DNA of 64,000 nucleotides from Hymenobacter aerophilus DSM 13606 (GCF_000382225.1 NZ_KB907807.1:77900-141899); one strand, 5' to 3'. Shown: positions 35,275-43,974, counted from the stretch's first letter. Notes: generated by a model not told the origin, from the letters alone. Numbers and translations are program-made.

Positions 35275-35900
35275 TACAGTTCCGTGATTTTCTTCTTCTT
35301 CAGCTTCTCCACTTTCATCGTCATTTTGATGTCGGTGAGGGGGCGGTTGGCGGGGCCGGTGGGCTGCTGGGCAATCTTGTCCACCACGTCCTGGCCGCTG
35401 ATAACCTGGCCGAACACGGTGTACTGGCCGTTGAGGTGGGGCGTGCCTTTGGGGTTTTGCACGATGTAGAACTGCGAGGCGCTGCTACGCCGCTCGGGGT
35501 TCACGAAATCGGCGGTGCGGGCGGCGGCCACGGCCCCGCGCGCATGGGTCAGCTCGGGGCGGATTTCGGCCGGCAGCGTCTGCTCGTTGGCCGGGCCCTG
35601 GCCGTCGTTGCTGGGGTCGGCGTCCTTCGAGTTCGGGTCGCCGCCCTGCACCATGAAGTTGAGGATGACGCGGTGAAAGGTGGTGCCATTGTAGAAGCCG
35701 CTGCGGGCCAGCTTCAGGAAGTTGGCCCGGTGCACCGGCGTCAGCTCGGAAAGCACCAGCCGGATGTCGCCCAGCGAGGTGCTGATGGTGACGAGCTCAT
35801 CTTTTTTGCTTTTACGGGGCTTTTTGGCCGCCTGCACGGCCGGAATGGCCAGCGTCAGTACCAGAACCAGCAGCAGGGCGCGGCGAAAGAAATTTGTCAT
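35259..35900 (-). CDS. Secreted cyclophilin-type peptidyl-prolyl cis-trans isomerase
   Basis: 213 residues from the ATG at 35900, giving a signal peptide (RRALLLVLVLTLAIPAVQA). The cyclophilin domain spans about 35-205: HRANFLKLARSGFYNGTTFHR, NFMVQGGDPNSKD, SQFYIVQN and YTVFGQVISGQDVVDKI. Catalytic Arg is in FHRV. It catalyses proline isomerisation during folding of exported proteins in the periplasm. A 60-residue upstream extension in the same frame is not used. The final residues and stop are encoded by the heptad repeat. Confidence 0.92.
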   Translation of the reverse strand: MTNFFRRALLLVLVLTLAIPAVQAAKKPRKSKKDELVTISTSLGDIRLVLSELTPVHRANFLKLARSGFYNGTTFHRVILNFMVQGGDPNSKDADPSNDGQGPANEQTLPAEIRPELTHARGAVAAARTADFVNPERRSSASQFYIVQNPKGTPHLNGQYTVFGQVISGQDVVDKIAQQPTGPANRPLTDIKMTMKVEKLKKKKITELYGYQY

Positions 35901-36044
35901 GCGAAATAAGCGGGCGAAGTGTTCAACGGCGAACCGCAGGCCGAATTTACGCAGTTTCTTCGCGAAGCGGCGCCAAAACCCGGGGCCGGTTGCTACGCCG
36001 CGTTTGCGTAGGTTACCGCATCTTTCCGCTTTTCCCGTTTCGCT

Positions 36045-36665
36045 ATGCGCGCTGCTGCGGCTCCGGCCCGTCCTTTCCACTGGTTTCCGGTTCTACTGCT
36101 GGCCGCCTACCTCATCGAGTTTGTGGCCCTGGGCCTGCACCCCGCCGACCGCGCCACCTGGTGGGCCGAAAACGTGCCCATTATGCTAATTGTGGCCTTA
36201 CTGACGGTGCTGTACTTGCGGGGTGTGCGCTTCTCCAACCTCGCCTACGCCCTGATGAGCGTGCTGATTTTCCTGCACACCGTGGGCGGGCATTACACCT
36301 TCGAGAAGGTGCCCTTCGATTGGTTCAATAACCTGTTCGGCTTCGAGCGCAACATGTTCGACCGGGTGGCGCACTTTTCGGTCGGTTTCTACGCCTACGC
36401 CCTCATCGAATACACCGATTCGCGCCAACTCATCAACAGCCGCGCCATCAGCTACCTCTACCCGCTGTGCGTTATCGGCACGGTGGCCATGAGCTATGAG
36501 CTGATTGAGTGGGTGTACGCCGAGCTGGCCGGCGGCGACAGTGGCGCAGCCTTCCTGGGCAGCCAGGGCGACATCTGGGATGCCCAAAAAGACATGCTGG
36601 CCGACACCAGCGGGGCCATTTTCGCGCTGGCGTTGTACGCGCTGTTCGGGCGGCGGAGCAAGTAA
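36045..36665 (+). CDS. DUF2238 (YjdF-like) integral membrane protein
   Basis: 206 residues with about six transmembrane helices. Family marks are GGHYTFEKVPFDWF, then NMFDRVAHFSVGFYAYAL, then YELIEWVYAELAGG and the C-terminal GDIWDAQKDMLADTSGAI. The conserved His, Glu and Asp residues in the membrane suggest a metal or proton site, but the function is unknown. It is convergent with hemC across hairpin 36686-36820 and divergent from the cyclophilin gene. Confidence 0.88.
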   Translation: MRAAAAPARPFHWFPVLLLAAYLIEFVALGLHPADRATWWAENVPIMLIVALLTVLYLRGVRFSNLAYALMSVLIFLHTVGGHYTFEKVPFDWFNNLFGFERNMFDRVAHFSVGFYAYALIEYTDSRQLINSRAISYLYPLCVIGTVAMSYELIEWVYAELAGGDSGAAFLGSQGDIWDAQKDMLADTSGAIFALALYALFGRRSK

Positions 36666-36685
36666 GGGGTAGCAAAGTAAAAAAA

Positions 36686-36820
36686 CTGTCATTCTGAGCA
36701 TGCTGCGCTTAGAGCAGGGACGAAGAATCTCGCGTGCCATACTAACCCTGTCGTCAGGAGTTACTGTGGCACGCGAGATTCTTCGTCCCTGCTCTAAGCG
36801 CAGCATGCTCAGAATGACAG
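36686..36820. repeat. GTCATTCTGAGC-family hairpin with extended middle module
   Basis: 135 bp, ends CTGTCATTCTGAGC / GCTCAGAATGACAG. The extra paired module ATGCTGCGCTTAGAGCAGGGAC lies between the end module and GAAGAATCTCGCGTGCC and is fully complemented in the other arm. It separates two convergent genes. Confidence 0.94.
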
Positions 36821-36852
36821 GTATTTCATCCCCTTCTCATCCCATCACCAGC

Positions 36853-37785
36853 TTACTTACCGCTGCGGATTTCCTCCAGAATTTCGCGGCCGCCGCGGGC
36901 CAGGATGCTTTCGGCGATGGTGTTGCCGAGCTGGGCAGCGTCGGCCACAGAAGCGGTTTGGGTTTCTTCGAGCAGCTGGCTGCCGTCGAGGCTGATGAGG
37001 CCGGCGTGCAGCTGCACCGTCTGGCCGTCGGGGCTCAGGGTGGCCAGCGCAAAGCTGGGAATGCTGCAGCCGCCTTCCATGGTGCGCAGGTAAGCGCGCT
37101 CGGCCCGCAGGCAGTCATGGGTTGCGGGGTGGTCGAGCAGGCGGTGCAACTCGGCCTTCAGCACGGGCTCCAGGTCGCGGGCGCACTCCACGGCCACACT
37201 GCCCTGGCCGGTAGCGGGCACGTAGCGGGTTTCGGGCAGCACGTGCCGGATCAGGCCGTCGTACTCCATGCGGTGCACGCCGGCAAAGGCCAGCACGAGG
37301 CCGTGGTAGTGGCCTTCTTCAAGCTTGCGCAGGCGGGTTTGCAGGTTGCCGCGCACGTCGGCGGTGGTAGCGTGGGGCATAAAGCGGCGCAGCATGGCCC
37401 GGCGGCGGGTGCTGCTGGTGCCCAGCACCAGGTCGGGCCGGTTCAGGTCGAGGTCGGCGTCGAAGCTGAGCACCACGTCGTTCACCTTTTCGCGCTCCAT
37501 GAAGGCCAGCAGCTCCAAATCGTCGGGAATGGTGCTCTGCACATCTTTGGCGCTGTGCACGGCCACGTCGATGTGGCCAGTGCGCAGGCCCTCTTCCAGC
37601 TCCTCGGTAAACACGCCCTTCGAGCCGATTTTATCCAGCGAGCGGTCCAGCACGATGTCGCCCTTGGTGGTGATGATAACGATTTCAGGCTCCAGGCCGG
37701 CGGCCGTCAGCCGGTCGGCTACGTGGTGGGCCTGCCACAGCGCCAGCTTGCTGCCCCGGGTGCCGATGCGGATATGCTTTTTCAC
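36853..37785 (-). CDS. hemC: Hydroxymethylbilane synthase (porphobilinogen deaminase)
   Basis: 310 residues; polymerises four porphobilinogen units to hydroxymethylbilane in haem synthesis. Conserved: RIGTRGSKLALWQA (6-19), DVAVHSAKDVQSTIP, LGTSSTRRRAML, DVRGNLQTRLRKL, GQGSVAVECA and the dipyrromethane-carrying Cys240 in MEGGCSIPSFAL. Full length. A TATCTTTG promoter element lies 67 bp upstream. Monocistronic. Confidence 0.96.
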   Translation of the reverse strand: MKKHIRIGTRGSKLALWQAHHVADRLTAAGLEPEIVIITTKGDIVLDRSLDKIGSKGVFTEELEEGLRTGHIDVAVHSAKDVQSTIPDDLELLAFMEREKVNDVVLSFDADLDLNRPDLVLGTSSTRRRAMLRRFMPHATTADVRGNLQTRLRKLEEGHYHGLVLAFAGVHRMEYDGLIRHVLPETRYVPATGQGSVAVECARDLEPVLKAELHRLLDHPATHDCLRAERAYLRTMEGGCSIPSFALATLSPDGQTVQLHAGLISLDGSQLLEETQTASVADAAQLGNTIAESILARGGREILEEIRSGK

Positions 37786-37851
37786 TAGGAAGTAACGTCA
37801 GAAAACAAGAAACTCGGACCCGAAACCGCTCCGGTAGGCCCATGCTTCCGG

Positions 37852-37859
37852 CAAAGATA
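37852..37859 (-). promoter_or_regulatory. -7 element TATCTTTG of hemC
   Basis: An exact TAnnTTTG match 67 bp before the hemC start, in the 200-bp gap after holB. Confidence 0.5.
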
Positions 37860-37985
37860 GCCCCTCCCCGCGGGCAGCCCTGCCTATACTGGTTTTAACA
37901 CTTGCTATATCAAATTAGCAAAATGTATTTTTGCCGTTTCCAGCTCTTGGAGGCCGATAATTCGCTCCCGCCGGCCTGGCTGGAT

Positions 37986-39122
37986 CTACGGCCGCAGCAG
38001 CTCGGCCAGGCGCAGCGAGGCATCCACGAACACCATGCGCGGGTTGGCGTTGCGCTCGATGTGGTAGTGCGCCTCGTTGATTTCCTGGGTCAGGGCGTCG
38101 GCGTTGCGCGGCGTCACGAAGGGGCTGAAGCTTTTGATGAAGCCCTGCTCCTGGGCCGGCAGGTGCGGCACCAGCTGCGGGTCGAGGCCGAAGAGCAGCA
38201 CCTTGCGCAGCAGCGCCAGCGCGTACTGGAAGAACTCCTTCTGGTTTTCGCGGCCCAGCTTCTGAAATTCGTCGCTCTTGCTGAGCATATCGGCCACTTT
38301 GTTGCCGTAGCAGGTGCGCATCCAGCCCACAAACAGCTCGTAGTAGTCGGGGCCGACATCGGCGCCGGCCACGCTGGCGGCCAGCGCCGCGCCCACGTTG
38401 CCATCGGTGAGTTGGGCCAGCTGCCGGGCTTTGGCTTCGGGCACGTGGTGGGCGGCGTGCAGCCACTCAGTTAATTCTTCTTCGGAAGGAGCGCGCACCA
38501 CCACTGGCTGCACCCGGCTGATGATAGTGGGCAGCAACTGCTCGGGCGCGAAGCTCACCAGCAGAAATACGGTGGCGGGCGGCGGCTCCTCCAGCAGCTT
38601 GAGCACGGCGTTGGCCGCCGCCGGATGCATCAGCTCGGGCAGCCAGATGACCACCACTTTAAACCGCGCCTCAAATGCCTTCAGGGTTACCAGCCGCAGC
38701 AGCTGCACGCTTTCGTCCTTGGAAATGCTGCCCTGCTTGTTCTCGGCCCCGATGTGCTGCATCCAGTCGTTGAGGCCCTGGTACGGGTTCTGAAGTACGA
38801 ACTCGCGCCACTCGGCCCCGAACTTGCTGCTCGTGGCGTCCTTGGCCACCGCTTTGGTGGTCGTGACGGGCACGATGAAGTTGAGGTCGGGGTGGATGAG
38901 CCGGTCGATTTTCTGGCAGCTCGGACAGCTGCCGCACGAGTCGTCGGCTTCGGGCGGGCGGTTTTCGCAGTTCAGAAACGCTGCGTAGGCCAGCGCCAGC
39001 GCCAGCGCCGCCGAACCCTCGGCCCCGCGAAACAGCTGGGCGTGGGCTACGTGATTGCGCCGCACGCCGCCCAGCAGCAGCTGCTTTACCTGCTCAAGCC
39101 CCGGAATAGCCGAAAAACGCAT
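37986..39122 (-). CDS. holB: DNA polymerase III subunit delta'
   Basis: 378 residues; a clamp-loader subunit. The AAA+-like fold has a degenerate Walker A (FRGAEGSAALALALAYA, no Lys-Thr), as expected for delta', a zinc-binding Cys cluster (CENRPPEADDSCGSCPSC) and the sensor-1 region WLPELMHPAAANAVLKLLEEPP followed by ISRVQPV with the SRC-like arginine finger region altered (SRVQ). It starts directly after the stop of the small membrane-protein gene (TAG then ATG), so the two are likely co-transcribed. Confidence 0.9.
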   Translation of the reverse strand: MRFSAIPGLEQVKQLLLGGVRRNHVAHAQLFRGAEGSAALALALAYAAFLNCENRPPEADDSCGSCPSCQKIDRLIHPDLNFIVPVTTTKAVAKDATSSKFGAEWREFVLQNPYQGLNDWMQHIGAENKQGSISKDESVQLLRLVTLKAFEARFKVVVIWLPELMHPAAANAVLKLLEEPPPATVFLLVSFAPEQLLPTIISRVQPVVVRAPSEEELTEWLHAAHHVPEAKARQLAQLTDGNVGAALAASVAGADVGPDYYELFVGWMRTCYGNKVADMLSKSDEFQKLGRENQKEFFQYALALLRKVLLFGLDPQLVPHLPAQEQGFIKSFSPFVTPRNADALTQEINEAHYHIERNANPRMVFVDASLRLAELLRP

Positions 39123-39392
39123 CTAGCGAGACAGAAACTGAATTAAAAAATGGAAACCCATCTGTGCAAGTACAGTCAAAAAAAGCAAGCCTATACTTCC
39201 CAGAATCTTTTTTATAGGACTCAGGTCTTTGTGCAGAAATTTATATAGGACTATTATACCCGTCACGCCAAAAATTGCAGCAGTAACTCCACCTTCAATA
39301 GCAACAGCGAAACCGGACAGAATAAGCACCGTTTCCACCGAAATTACAAAGCCTAGAACAAGCTTATCGTACCACTTTAGGTATGCACTCAT
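39123..39392 (-). CDS. Small AT-rich membrane protein (89 aa)
   Basis: Three predicted transmembrane segments (about 10-28, 33-50 and 62-84) with a Lys-rich loop (KFLHKDLSPIKKILG). No family recognised. Codons are much more AT-rich than in the surrounding genes. The TAG stop touches the holB ATG without a gap, which suggests translational coupling or a recent insertion upstream of holB. Confidence 0.6.
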   Translation of the reverse strand: MSAYLKWYDKLVLGFVISVETVLILSGFAVAIEGGVTAAIFGVTGIIVLYKFLHKDLSPIKKILGSIGLLFLTVLAQMGFHFLIQFLSR

Positions 39393-39463
39393 AAGTGACC
39401 ATGTCTGGTTTCATTCAGCTCTATATCACCACCAGTTTGCCGTTGTGCTGCTTTCCCGCTCAC

Positions 39464-40672
39464 TTACTCCGCCTTTTCCCACACTCGGTCTTTGGCCGTG
39501 GCCTCGTACACGTGGCGCATGATTTCCTGCTCGGCTTCGTCGTAGGCGAGGTGGCGGCGGCTCATCACACGCTCGGCTACTTCGCCCGCTTTGGCCAGCC
39601 GGAAGGTTTCGAAGCCCGCCGGGCCGCCCCAGGCGAAGCTCGGAATGAAGGCCCGCGGGAAGCCCGCCCCGAAGATGTTGGCCGCCACGCCCACCACCGT
39701 GCCCGTGTTGAACATCGTGTTGATGCCGCACTTGCTATGGTCGCCCATGGTCAGGCCGCAGAAGGTTTGGCCCGTGTTCACGAACCGGCCGGCCGCGTGG
39801 CTCCAGATTTTTACGGGCGCGTAGTTGTTTTTCAGGTTGCTCGTGTTGGTGTCGGCCCCGATGTTGCACCACTGGCCGATGAGCGAGTTGCCCAAATAGC
39901 CCTCGTGGCCTTTATTCGAGTAGCCCATGATGATGCTGTTGGCCACCTCGCCCCCCACCCGGCAGTGCGGGCCGATGGTATTGTCGCCGCGCAGTTTGGC
40001 GCCGGTGTTGATGTGGGTGCCCTCGCAGACGGCCAGCGGGCCTTTCAGGATAGCGCCTTCGTGCACTTCCACGTTGCGGCCCAGGTAAATCGGGCCGCTT
40101 TCGGCGTTGAGGATGGACGCCCGGATTTTCACGCCCGGCTCAATGAAGATATTTTCCGGCGCGTACACGATGGTATGCGGGTCGCCGACCGGGGCCGACT
40201 CGCGGCCGGCCGTCAGCAGGTCGAAGTCGAGGCGGATTTCGGCGCCGTTGCGCAGAAACAGGTGCCACAGCTCGCCGATAACGGTTACGGGCTCGGCTAC
40301 TTCGTGCGTATTCTGGAAGCCTTCCTGAATCAGCTCGGCCACCTTGGTAGCGTCGGCCAGGTGGGCGGCCACCAGCAGCTCGCCATCGAACAGGGCGCTG
40401 CCGGGCGCCAGGGCCTGCACCTGCCGGGCCAGCAGCTCGTCGGGGCACACAGCGCCGTTTACCACCAGGGCCGGGCCGCGGGTGTCGCCGGCCGGAAACT
40501 TGGCCTGCAGGTAGCTTTCGGTCAGGTAGCCCACCTCCTCCACCCCGAGGCGGTGCTGCCACTTTTCGGCCAGCGTAAGAATGCCGCAACGCAGCGCGGC
40601 CACGGGCCGGGTGAAGGTAAGTGGCAGCAGCCGGGGCCGGATGGCCGGGTCATCGAAGAGCAGAACGCGCAT
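39464..40672 (-). CDS. GlmU-family putative sugar nucleotidyltransferase / acetyltransferase
   Basis: 402 residues. The N-terminal part (MRVLLFDDPAIRPRLLPLTFTRPVAALRCGILTLAEKW) is the hallmark of the Bacteroidota alternative GlmU family, thought to combine UDP-GlcNAc diphosphorylase and glucosamine-1-phosphate acetyltransferase roles. The C-terminal half is a left-handed beta-helix of hexapeptide repeats (IFIEPGVKIRASILNAESG, VEVHEGAILKG, LRGDNTIGPHCRVGG). Likely function: UDP-GlcNAc supply for peptidoglycan and lipid A. The heptad array begins 8 bp upstream of its start. Confidence 0.85.
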   Translation of the reverse strand: MRVLLFDDPAIRPRLLPLTFTRPVAALRCGILTLAEKWQHRLGVEEVGYLTESYLQAKFPAGDTRGPALVVNGAVCPDELLARQVQALAPGSALFDGELLVAAHLADATKVAELIQEGFQNTHEVAEPVTVIGELWHLFLRNGAEIRLDFDLLTAGRESAPVGDPHTIVYAPENIFIEPGVKIRASILNAESGPIYLGRNVEVHEGAILKGPLAVCEGTHINTGAKLRGDNTIGPHCRVGGEVANSIIMGYSNKGHEGYLGNSLIGQWCNIGADTNTSNLKNNYAPVKIWSHAAGRFVNTGQTFCGLTMGDHSKCGINTMFNTGTVVGVAANIFGAGFPRAFIPSFAWGGPAGFETFRLAKAGEVAERVMSRRHLAYDEAEQEIMRHVYEATAKDRVWEKAE

Positions 40673-40679
40673 GGGAATT

Positions 40680-40833
40680 TTAGCTTCAAGCTACAAGCCG
40701 CAAGCTACAAGCTGAGGCGGTAAAGTAGACGTAGGTAGTACTATAATTAAACAGAAACTCCCGTTGGCAAGCTTGCCAACGGGAGTTTCAAATAACATCA
40801 GCTTGTCGCTTGAAGCTTGCGGCTTGTAGCTCT
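40680..40833. repeat. Heptad arms enclosing a terminator hairpin between GlmU-like and rpmE2 genes
   Basis: Left: TTAGCTT, CAAGCTA, CAAGCCG, CAAGCTA, CAAGCTG (40680-40714). Right: CAGCTTG, TCGCTTG, AAGCTTG, CGGCTTG, TAGCTCT (40799-40833). The TAG stop of rpmE2 (40832-40834) overlaps the last unit. Confidence 0.92.
40752..40791 (-). terminator. Terminator of rpmE2 within the heptad arms
   Basis: Perfect inverted repeat GAAACTCCCGTTGGCAAG / CTTGCCAACGGGAGTTTC with A and T tracts; it lies downstream of rpmE2 and upstream of the GlmU-like gene. Confidence 0.85.
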
Positions 40834-41083
40834 ACTGAGCCTTCTTGCTGTAACGGTTGCGGAATTTCTCCACGCGGCCGGCGGTGTCGATGAACACGTT
40901 TTTGCCGGTGTAGAAGGGGTGCGAAGCCGAGCTAACTTCCACCTTGATAACGGGATAAGTCTTGCCGTCTTCCATGGTGATGGTCTCGTTGGAGGTCATC
41001 GTGGAGCGGGTCACGAACTTGAAGTCGCTGGAAGTGTCCTGGAATACCACTTCGCGATACTCGGGATGAATTTCTTTTTTCAT
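40832..41083 (-). CDS. rpmE2: 50S ribosomal protein L31, type B
   Basis: 83 residues: [20 protein letters not shown], then [20 protein letters not shown] and [24 protein letters not shown]. It lacks the CxxC zinc pair, so it is the zinc-independent type B paralogue. The promoter TACTTTTG at 41136-41143 is 53 bp upstream. Its stop codon overlaps a heptad repeat. Confidence 0.97.
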   Translation of the reverse strand: MKKEIHPEYREVVFQDTSSDFKFVTRSTMTSNETITMEDGKTYPVIKVEVSSASHPFYTGKNVFIDTAGRVEKFRNRYSKKAQ

Positions 41084-41135
41084 GGTCGTAGGGCCGTTTG
41101 TACCTGAGTGCCTGCCGATTTTGCGGAAGGGACTG

Positions 41136-41143
41136 CAAAAGTA
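41136..41143 (-). promoter_or_regulatory. -7 element TACTTTTG of rpmE2
   Basis: An exact TAnnTTTG match 53 bp before the rpmE2 start. Confidence 0.55.
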
Positions 41144-41355
41144 CACGTTAGGTTCGGATTTTAAAAACGCCCGGCGTTTTTTCCTCTTTCCCACCAGGCG
41201 CCGGGCCCAACAGTCGGGCTATAAGTTGTGGCTGAATGCTTTACCGGCGCCGTGCGCCAACGCCTTCCTCGCTAATTGCGCCCGGGCCGGCTGCCGGGCC
41301 TTTGCCCGAATCCGATTATACTTGCAATTCCTTTCGCTCTATCTATTTCTACGCT

Positions 41356-41748
41356 ATGAATCGCTTACTTCCGCTACTGGCGCTGCTACTGCTGTTTTCG
41401 GGGCTGGCGTCGGGCTCCGTGCTGCTGCTTTTCCGCACCCAGGCGCTGCCGGGCGGCGTGCAGCTCGAATGGGCCGCCGCCAACGAGCCTAACGTCATCC
41501 GCTACGGCGTCGACCGGCAGGACGGCCCCGCCGACGACTTCGACCACCTGACCAGCCTGACGGCCGGCGCCCAGCCCCGCTACGCCTACTTCGACCGCAA
41601 CGCCCGCCCGGTAACGGCCACCGGCGACGCCGTAACCTACCGCCTGACGGTGCATACGGCCGCGGGCACCCGCTCCTACCTCAGCTCGCCCGCTTCCAGC
41701 GACGTGCTGGGCCGCTCCTGGGACCTTATTAAACAAATGTTCCGCTGA
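41356..41748 (+). CDS. Secreted hypothetical protein with fibronectin-like fold
   Basis: 130 residues with a signal peptide (MNRLLPLLALLLLFSGLAS). The mature part reads like a single FnIII-type domain: GGVQLEWAAANEPNVIRYGVDRQDG, then RYAYFDRNARPVTATGDAVTYRLTV. In Bacteroidota, such domains often precede T9SS tails, but none is present. It ends with SWDLIKQMFR. Function unknown; it precedes rdgB on the same strand by 95 bp. Confidence 0.7.
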   Translation: MNRLLPLLALLLLFSGLASGSVLLLFRTQALPGGVQLEWAAANEPNVIRYGVDRQDGPADDFDHLTSLTAGAQPRYAYFDRNARPVTATGDAVTYRLTVHTAAGTRSYLSSPASSDVLGRSWDLIKQMFR

Positions 41749-41843
41749 GTTCCAGCCAACCCCGAAATCCGGCCCGGCGCCGGATTTTTTATGCCCGTAC
41801 TTTGCGCCCGGTTCCTTCTTCAACCCTGCTACGCCGCCCTGCT

Positions 41844-42425
41844 ATGCGCCTCTGCTTCGCCTCCAACAATGAACATAAGCTGGATGAAATCCGGCCGCTG
41901 CTGCCCGCTTCGGTGCAGCTGCTGAGTTTGGCCGACATCGGCTGCACCGAAGAGCTGCCCGAAACCCAGGACACGCTCGAAGGCAATGCCCGCCAGAAGG
42001 CCCAGTACGTGTGGGACCATTTCGGCGTGGCCTGCTTTGCTGATGACACCGGCCTCGAAGTAATGGCCCTGGGCGGGGCGCCCGGCGTGTATTCGGCCCG
42101 CTACGCCGGCCCCCAGCGCCGGGCCGAAGACAACGTGGCCAAGCTGCTGCACGAGCTGCACGAGCACTCCGACCGCACGGCCCGGTTCCGGACGGTGGTG
42201 GCCCTGGTGCTGCCCGACGGCGCGGTGCACGAGTTTGCCGGGGCCGTGGAAGGCCGCATCAGCGAGGCGCAGCACGGCGCGGGCGGCTTCGGCTACGACC
42301 CCGTGTTTGTGCCTACTGAGGGCGACGGCCGCACGTTTTCCGAGATGCCGCTGGCCGAAAAGAACGGCCTCAGCCACCGCAGCCGCGCCGTAGCCGGGCT
42401 GGTGGCATTTCTAAATCAGAAGTGA
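41844..42425 (+). CDS. rdgB: Non-canonical purine NTP diphosphatase (RdgB/HAM1 family)
   Basis: 193 residues from the ATG at 41844. Removes ITP, dITP and XTP from the nucleotide pool. Family motifs: FASNNEHKLDEI (4-15), ADDTGLEVMALGGAPGVYSARYAG, GAGGFGYDPVFVP and the C-terminal KNGLSHRSRAV. The final codons and TGA stop sit inside four perfect AGAAGTG heptads starting at 42418, so repeat expansion began in the coding sequence. Confidence 0.95.
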   Translation: MRLCFASNNEHKLDEIRPLLPASVQLLSLADIGCTEELPETQDTLEGNARQKAQYVWDHFGVACFADDTGLEVMALGGAPGVYSARYAGPQRRAEDNVAKLLHELHEHSDRTARFRTVVALVLPDGAVHEFAGAVEGRISEAQHGAGGFGYDPVFVPTEGDGRTFSEMPLAEKNGLSHRSRAVAGLVAFLNQK

Positions 42426-42667
42426 GAAGTGAGAAGTGAGAAGTGAGAAACGGTACGGGAGACAGGCACTAAAAGAACTGTCATTCTGAGCGGAGCGAAG
42501 AATCTCGCGTGCCACGGTAAATCCTAATGTCAGGATTACCGTGGCACGCGAGATTCTTCGCTCCGCTCAGAATGACAGTTCTATCAGAATGACATCCTTT
42601 CGTTCGGCCTGACGGCCTTTTTCCCACTTCGTCGCCCTTTCTTCTTACTTCTAACCCTGCTTCTCAC
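42418..42667. repeat. Perfect heptad array plus GTCATTCTGAGC hairpin between rdgB and udk
   Basis: 42418-42445 is AGAAGTG repeated four times without a mismatch. The hairpin 42476-42580 has ends ACTGTCATTCTGAGC / GCTCAGAATGACAGT and core GAAGAATCTCGCGTGCCACGG. Inverse heptads (CCCACTT ... CTTACTT, CTAACCC, TGCTTCT) continue to the udk promoter at 42668. The gap of 288 bp holds no gene. Confidence 0.93.
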
Positions 42668-42675
42668 TACTTTTG
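42668..42675 (+). promoter_or_regulatory. -7 element TACTTTTG of udk
   Basis: An exact TAnnTTTG match 38 bp before the ATG, formed where the last heptad (CACTACT) ends. Confidence 0.5.
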
Positions 42676-42713
42676 CAGGGTTGGCCCTGCCGGTACGGGC
42701 CCCGAATTCCCCT

Positions 42714-43352
42714 ATGCAACAACCTTTCATCGTTGGTATCACGGGCGGCAGCGCCTCGGGCAAAACCACGTTTCTGCGCCGGCTGCTGGCCTCGTTTCCC
42801 GAAGAGGATATCTGCCTGATTTCGCAGGACAACTACTACCACCCGCGCGAAAACCAGCTCGTCGATGCCCAGGGCGTCACCAATTTCGACCTGCCCACTT
42901 CCATCGACTCGACGGCCTACGCCGCCGATGTGCTGCGCATCAGCCAGGGCAAGGAAGTGCGCCGGCCCGAGTACACCTTTAATAACCCCAACGTGGTGGC
43001 CGCCGAGCTGGTGTTCCGGCCCGCGCCCATTGTGGTGGTGGAGGGCATTTTCGTGTTCTACTTTGAAGCCGTGGCCCGGCTGCTCGACCTGAAGGTGTTC
43101 ATTGATGCCCAGGAGCACGTGAAGCTGCAGCGCCGCATTGTGCGCGACCGGGACGAGCGGGGCTACGACCTCGAGGACGTGCTCTACCGCTACACCCACC
43201 ACGTGGCGCCCACCTACGAAAAGTACATCAAGCCTTTCCAGCAGGACGCCGACCTGATTATTCCCAACAACCACCGCTTCGACAAGGGCCTCGAGGTGCT
43301 GGTGGCCTACCTGCGCGGCAAAGTGGCCGCCAGCCGCGAGGCCGCCCAGTAG
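42714..43352 (+). CDS. udk: Uridine kinase
   Basis: 212 residues; phosphorylates uridine and cytidine in pyrimidine salvage. P-loop GITGGSASGKT (8-18), the substrate motif QDNYYHP, NFDLPTSIDS, EGIFVFY, and the lid region RRIVRDRDERG. Full length with normal neighbour-like codon use. Monocistronic or followed by the small gene at 43431. Confidence 0.95.
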   Translation: MQQPFIVGITGGSASGKTTFLRRLLASFPEEDICLISQDNYYHPRENQLVDAQGVTNFDLPTSIDSTAYAADVLRISQGKEVRRPEYTFNNPNVVAAELVFRPAPIVVVEGIFVFYFEAVARLLDLKVFIDAQEHVKLQRRIVRDRDERGYDLEDVLYRYTHHVAPTYEKYIKPFQQDADLIIPNNHRFDKGLEVLVAYLRGKVAASREAAQ

Positions 43353-43403
43353 GTTTTTGATGCCGGTTGCGGCCGGGGCATTGCGGCGGCAGGGTCAAAA
43401 AGC

Positions 43404-43411
43404 TATATTTG
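43404..43411 (+). promoter_or_regulatory. -7 element TATATTTG upstream of the small gene at 43431
   Basis: An exact TAnnTTTG match ending 19 bp before the GTG start; it supports the reality of that small gene. Confidence 0.5.
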
Positions 43412-43430
43412 TAGTTCTTACGTTTGTTCC

Positions 43431-43811
43431 GTGCTGCTGCTCACCGCCTTTTTACCGCGTCTGCGCCTGGCCTTCCTCACCCTGACGGTGCTGATGGTGC
43501 TGGGCCTCAACCACCAGTCGGTGGCGACGCTGCGGGTGCTGCCGGCCGCTGAAGCGCCCGCCCGCGCGGCCGTATCGGGCCACACGGCCGTGGTGAAGCA
43601 GCGCGTGAGCCTGGAGGCGACGCCCGTTTTTGTAGCCGAAATACCCGCCGCGGCCGATGCCTGGCTGCCGGTTCCGCCCCTGCGGCTGCCCGCGCCGCCC
43701 CAATGGCCGGCGGTAGCCCGCACCCCAACGCCGCACCCGCTCCGGAGTGCGGCAAAAGGCACTTTCCGCAACCGGCTGCTGCGCGTGGCCCTCTCGCCCC
43801 AGGCCCCTTAG
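43431..43811 (+). CDS. Small secreted or membrane-tethered hypothetical protein
   Basis: 126 residues from a GTG. One N-terminal hydrophobic helix (LRLAFLTLTVLMVLGLNH), then a Pro/Ala-rich region without recognisable domain and a basic end (FRNRLLRVALSPQAP). The preceding promoter element and strong codon bias support it, but the start codon and function are unproven. It precedes secDF by about 160 bp. Confidence 0.5.
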   Translation: MLLLTAFLPRLRLAFLTLTVLMVLGLNHQSVATLRVLPAAEAPARAAVSGHTAVVKQRVSLEATPVFVAEIPAAADAWLPVPPLRLPAPPQWPAVARTPTPHPLRSAAKGTFRNRLLRVALSPQAP

Positions 43812-43929
43812 TGGCAACTGGGTCGGCAGCTTGCTTTTCGCGCTTTCTGCCCGCCCAACTCTCCAGCTAGCCAGCGCCCGCCATTCTAGCAGGTACGGTG
43901 CCGGTTTTCCCCTTTGCTTTTCCCGAACA

Positions 43930-43971
43930 GTAGCTACCAGCCAACGGCTGCTGGCTAACAGCTCAAACTAC
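43930..43971. repeat. Heptad array directly upstream of secDF
   Basis: GTAGCTA, CCAGCCA, ACGGCTG, CTGGCTA, ACAGCTC, AAACTAC, ending 3 bp before the ATG at 43975. The units show the same NNAGCTA-like consensus as the array before the PorE-like gene. Confidence 0.8.
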
Positions 43972-43974
43972 TAC

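Noticed and set aside
42418..42445. CRISPR-like array
   Set aside because: The unit is only 7 bp with no spacers and no cas genes nearby; this is a simple tandem repeat.
43747..43974. 76-residue extension of SecDF
   Set aside because: It overlaps the small gene at 43431 and passes through a heptad array; SecDF homologues begin just before the first membrane helix at 43975.
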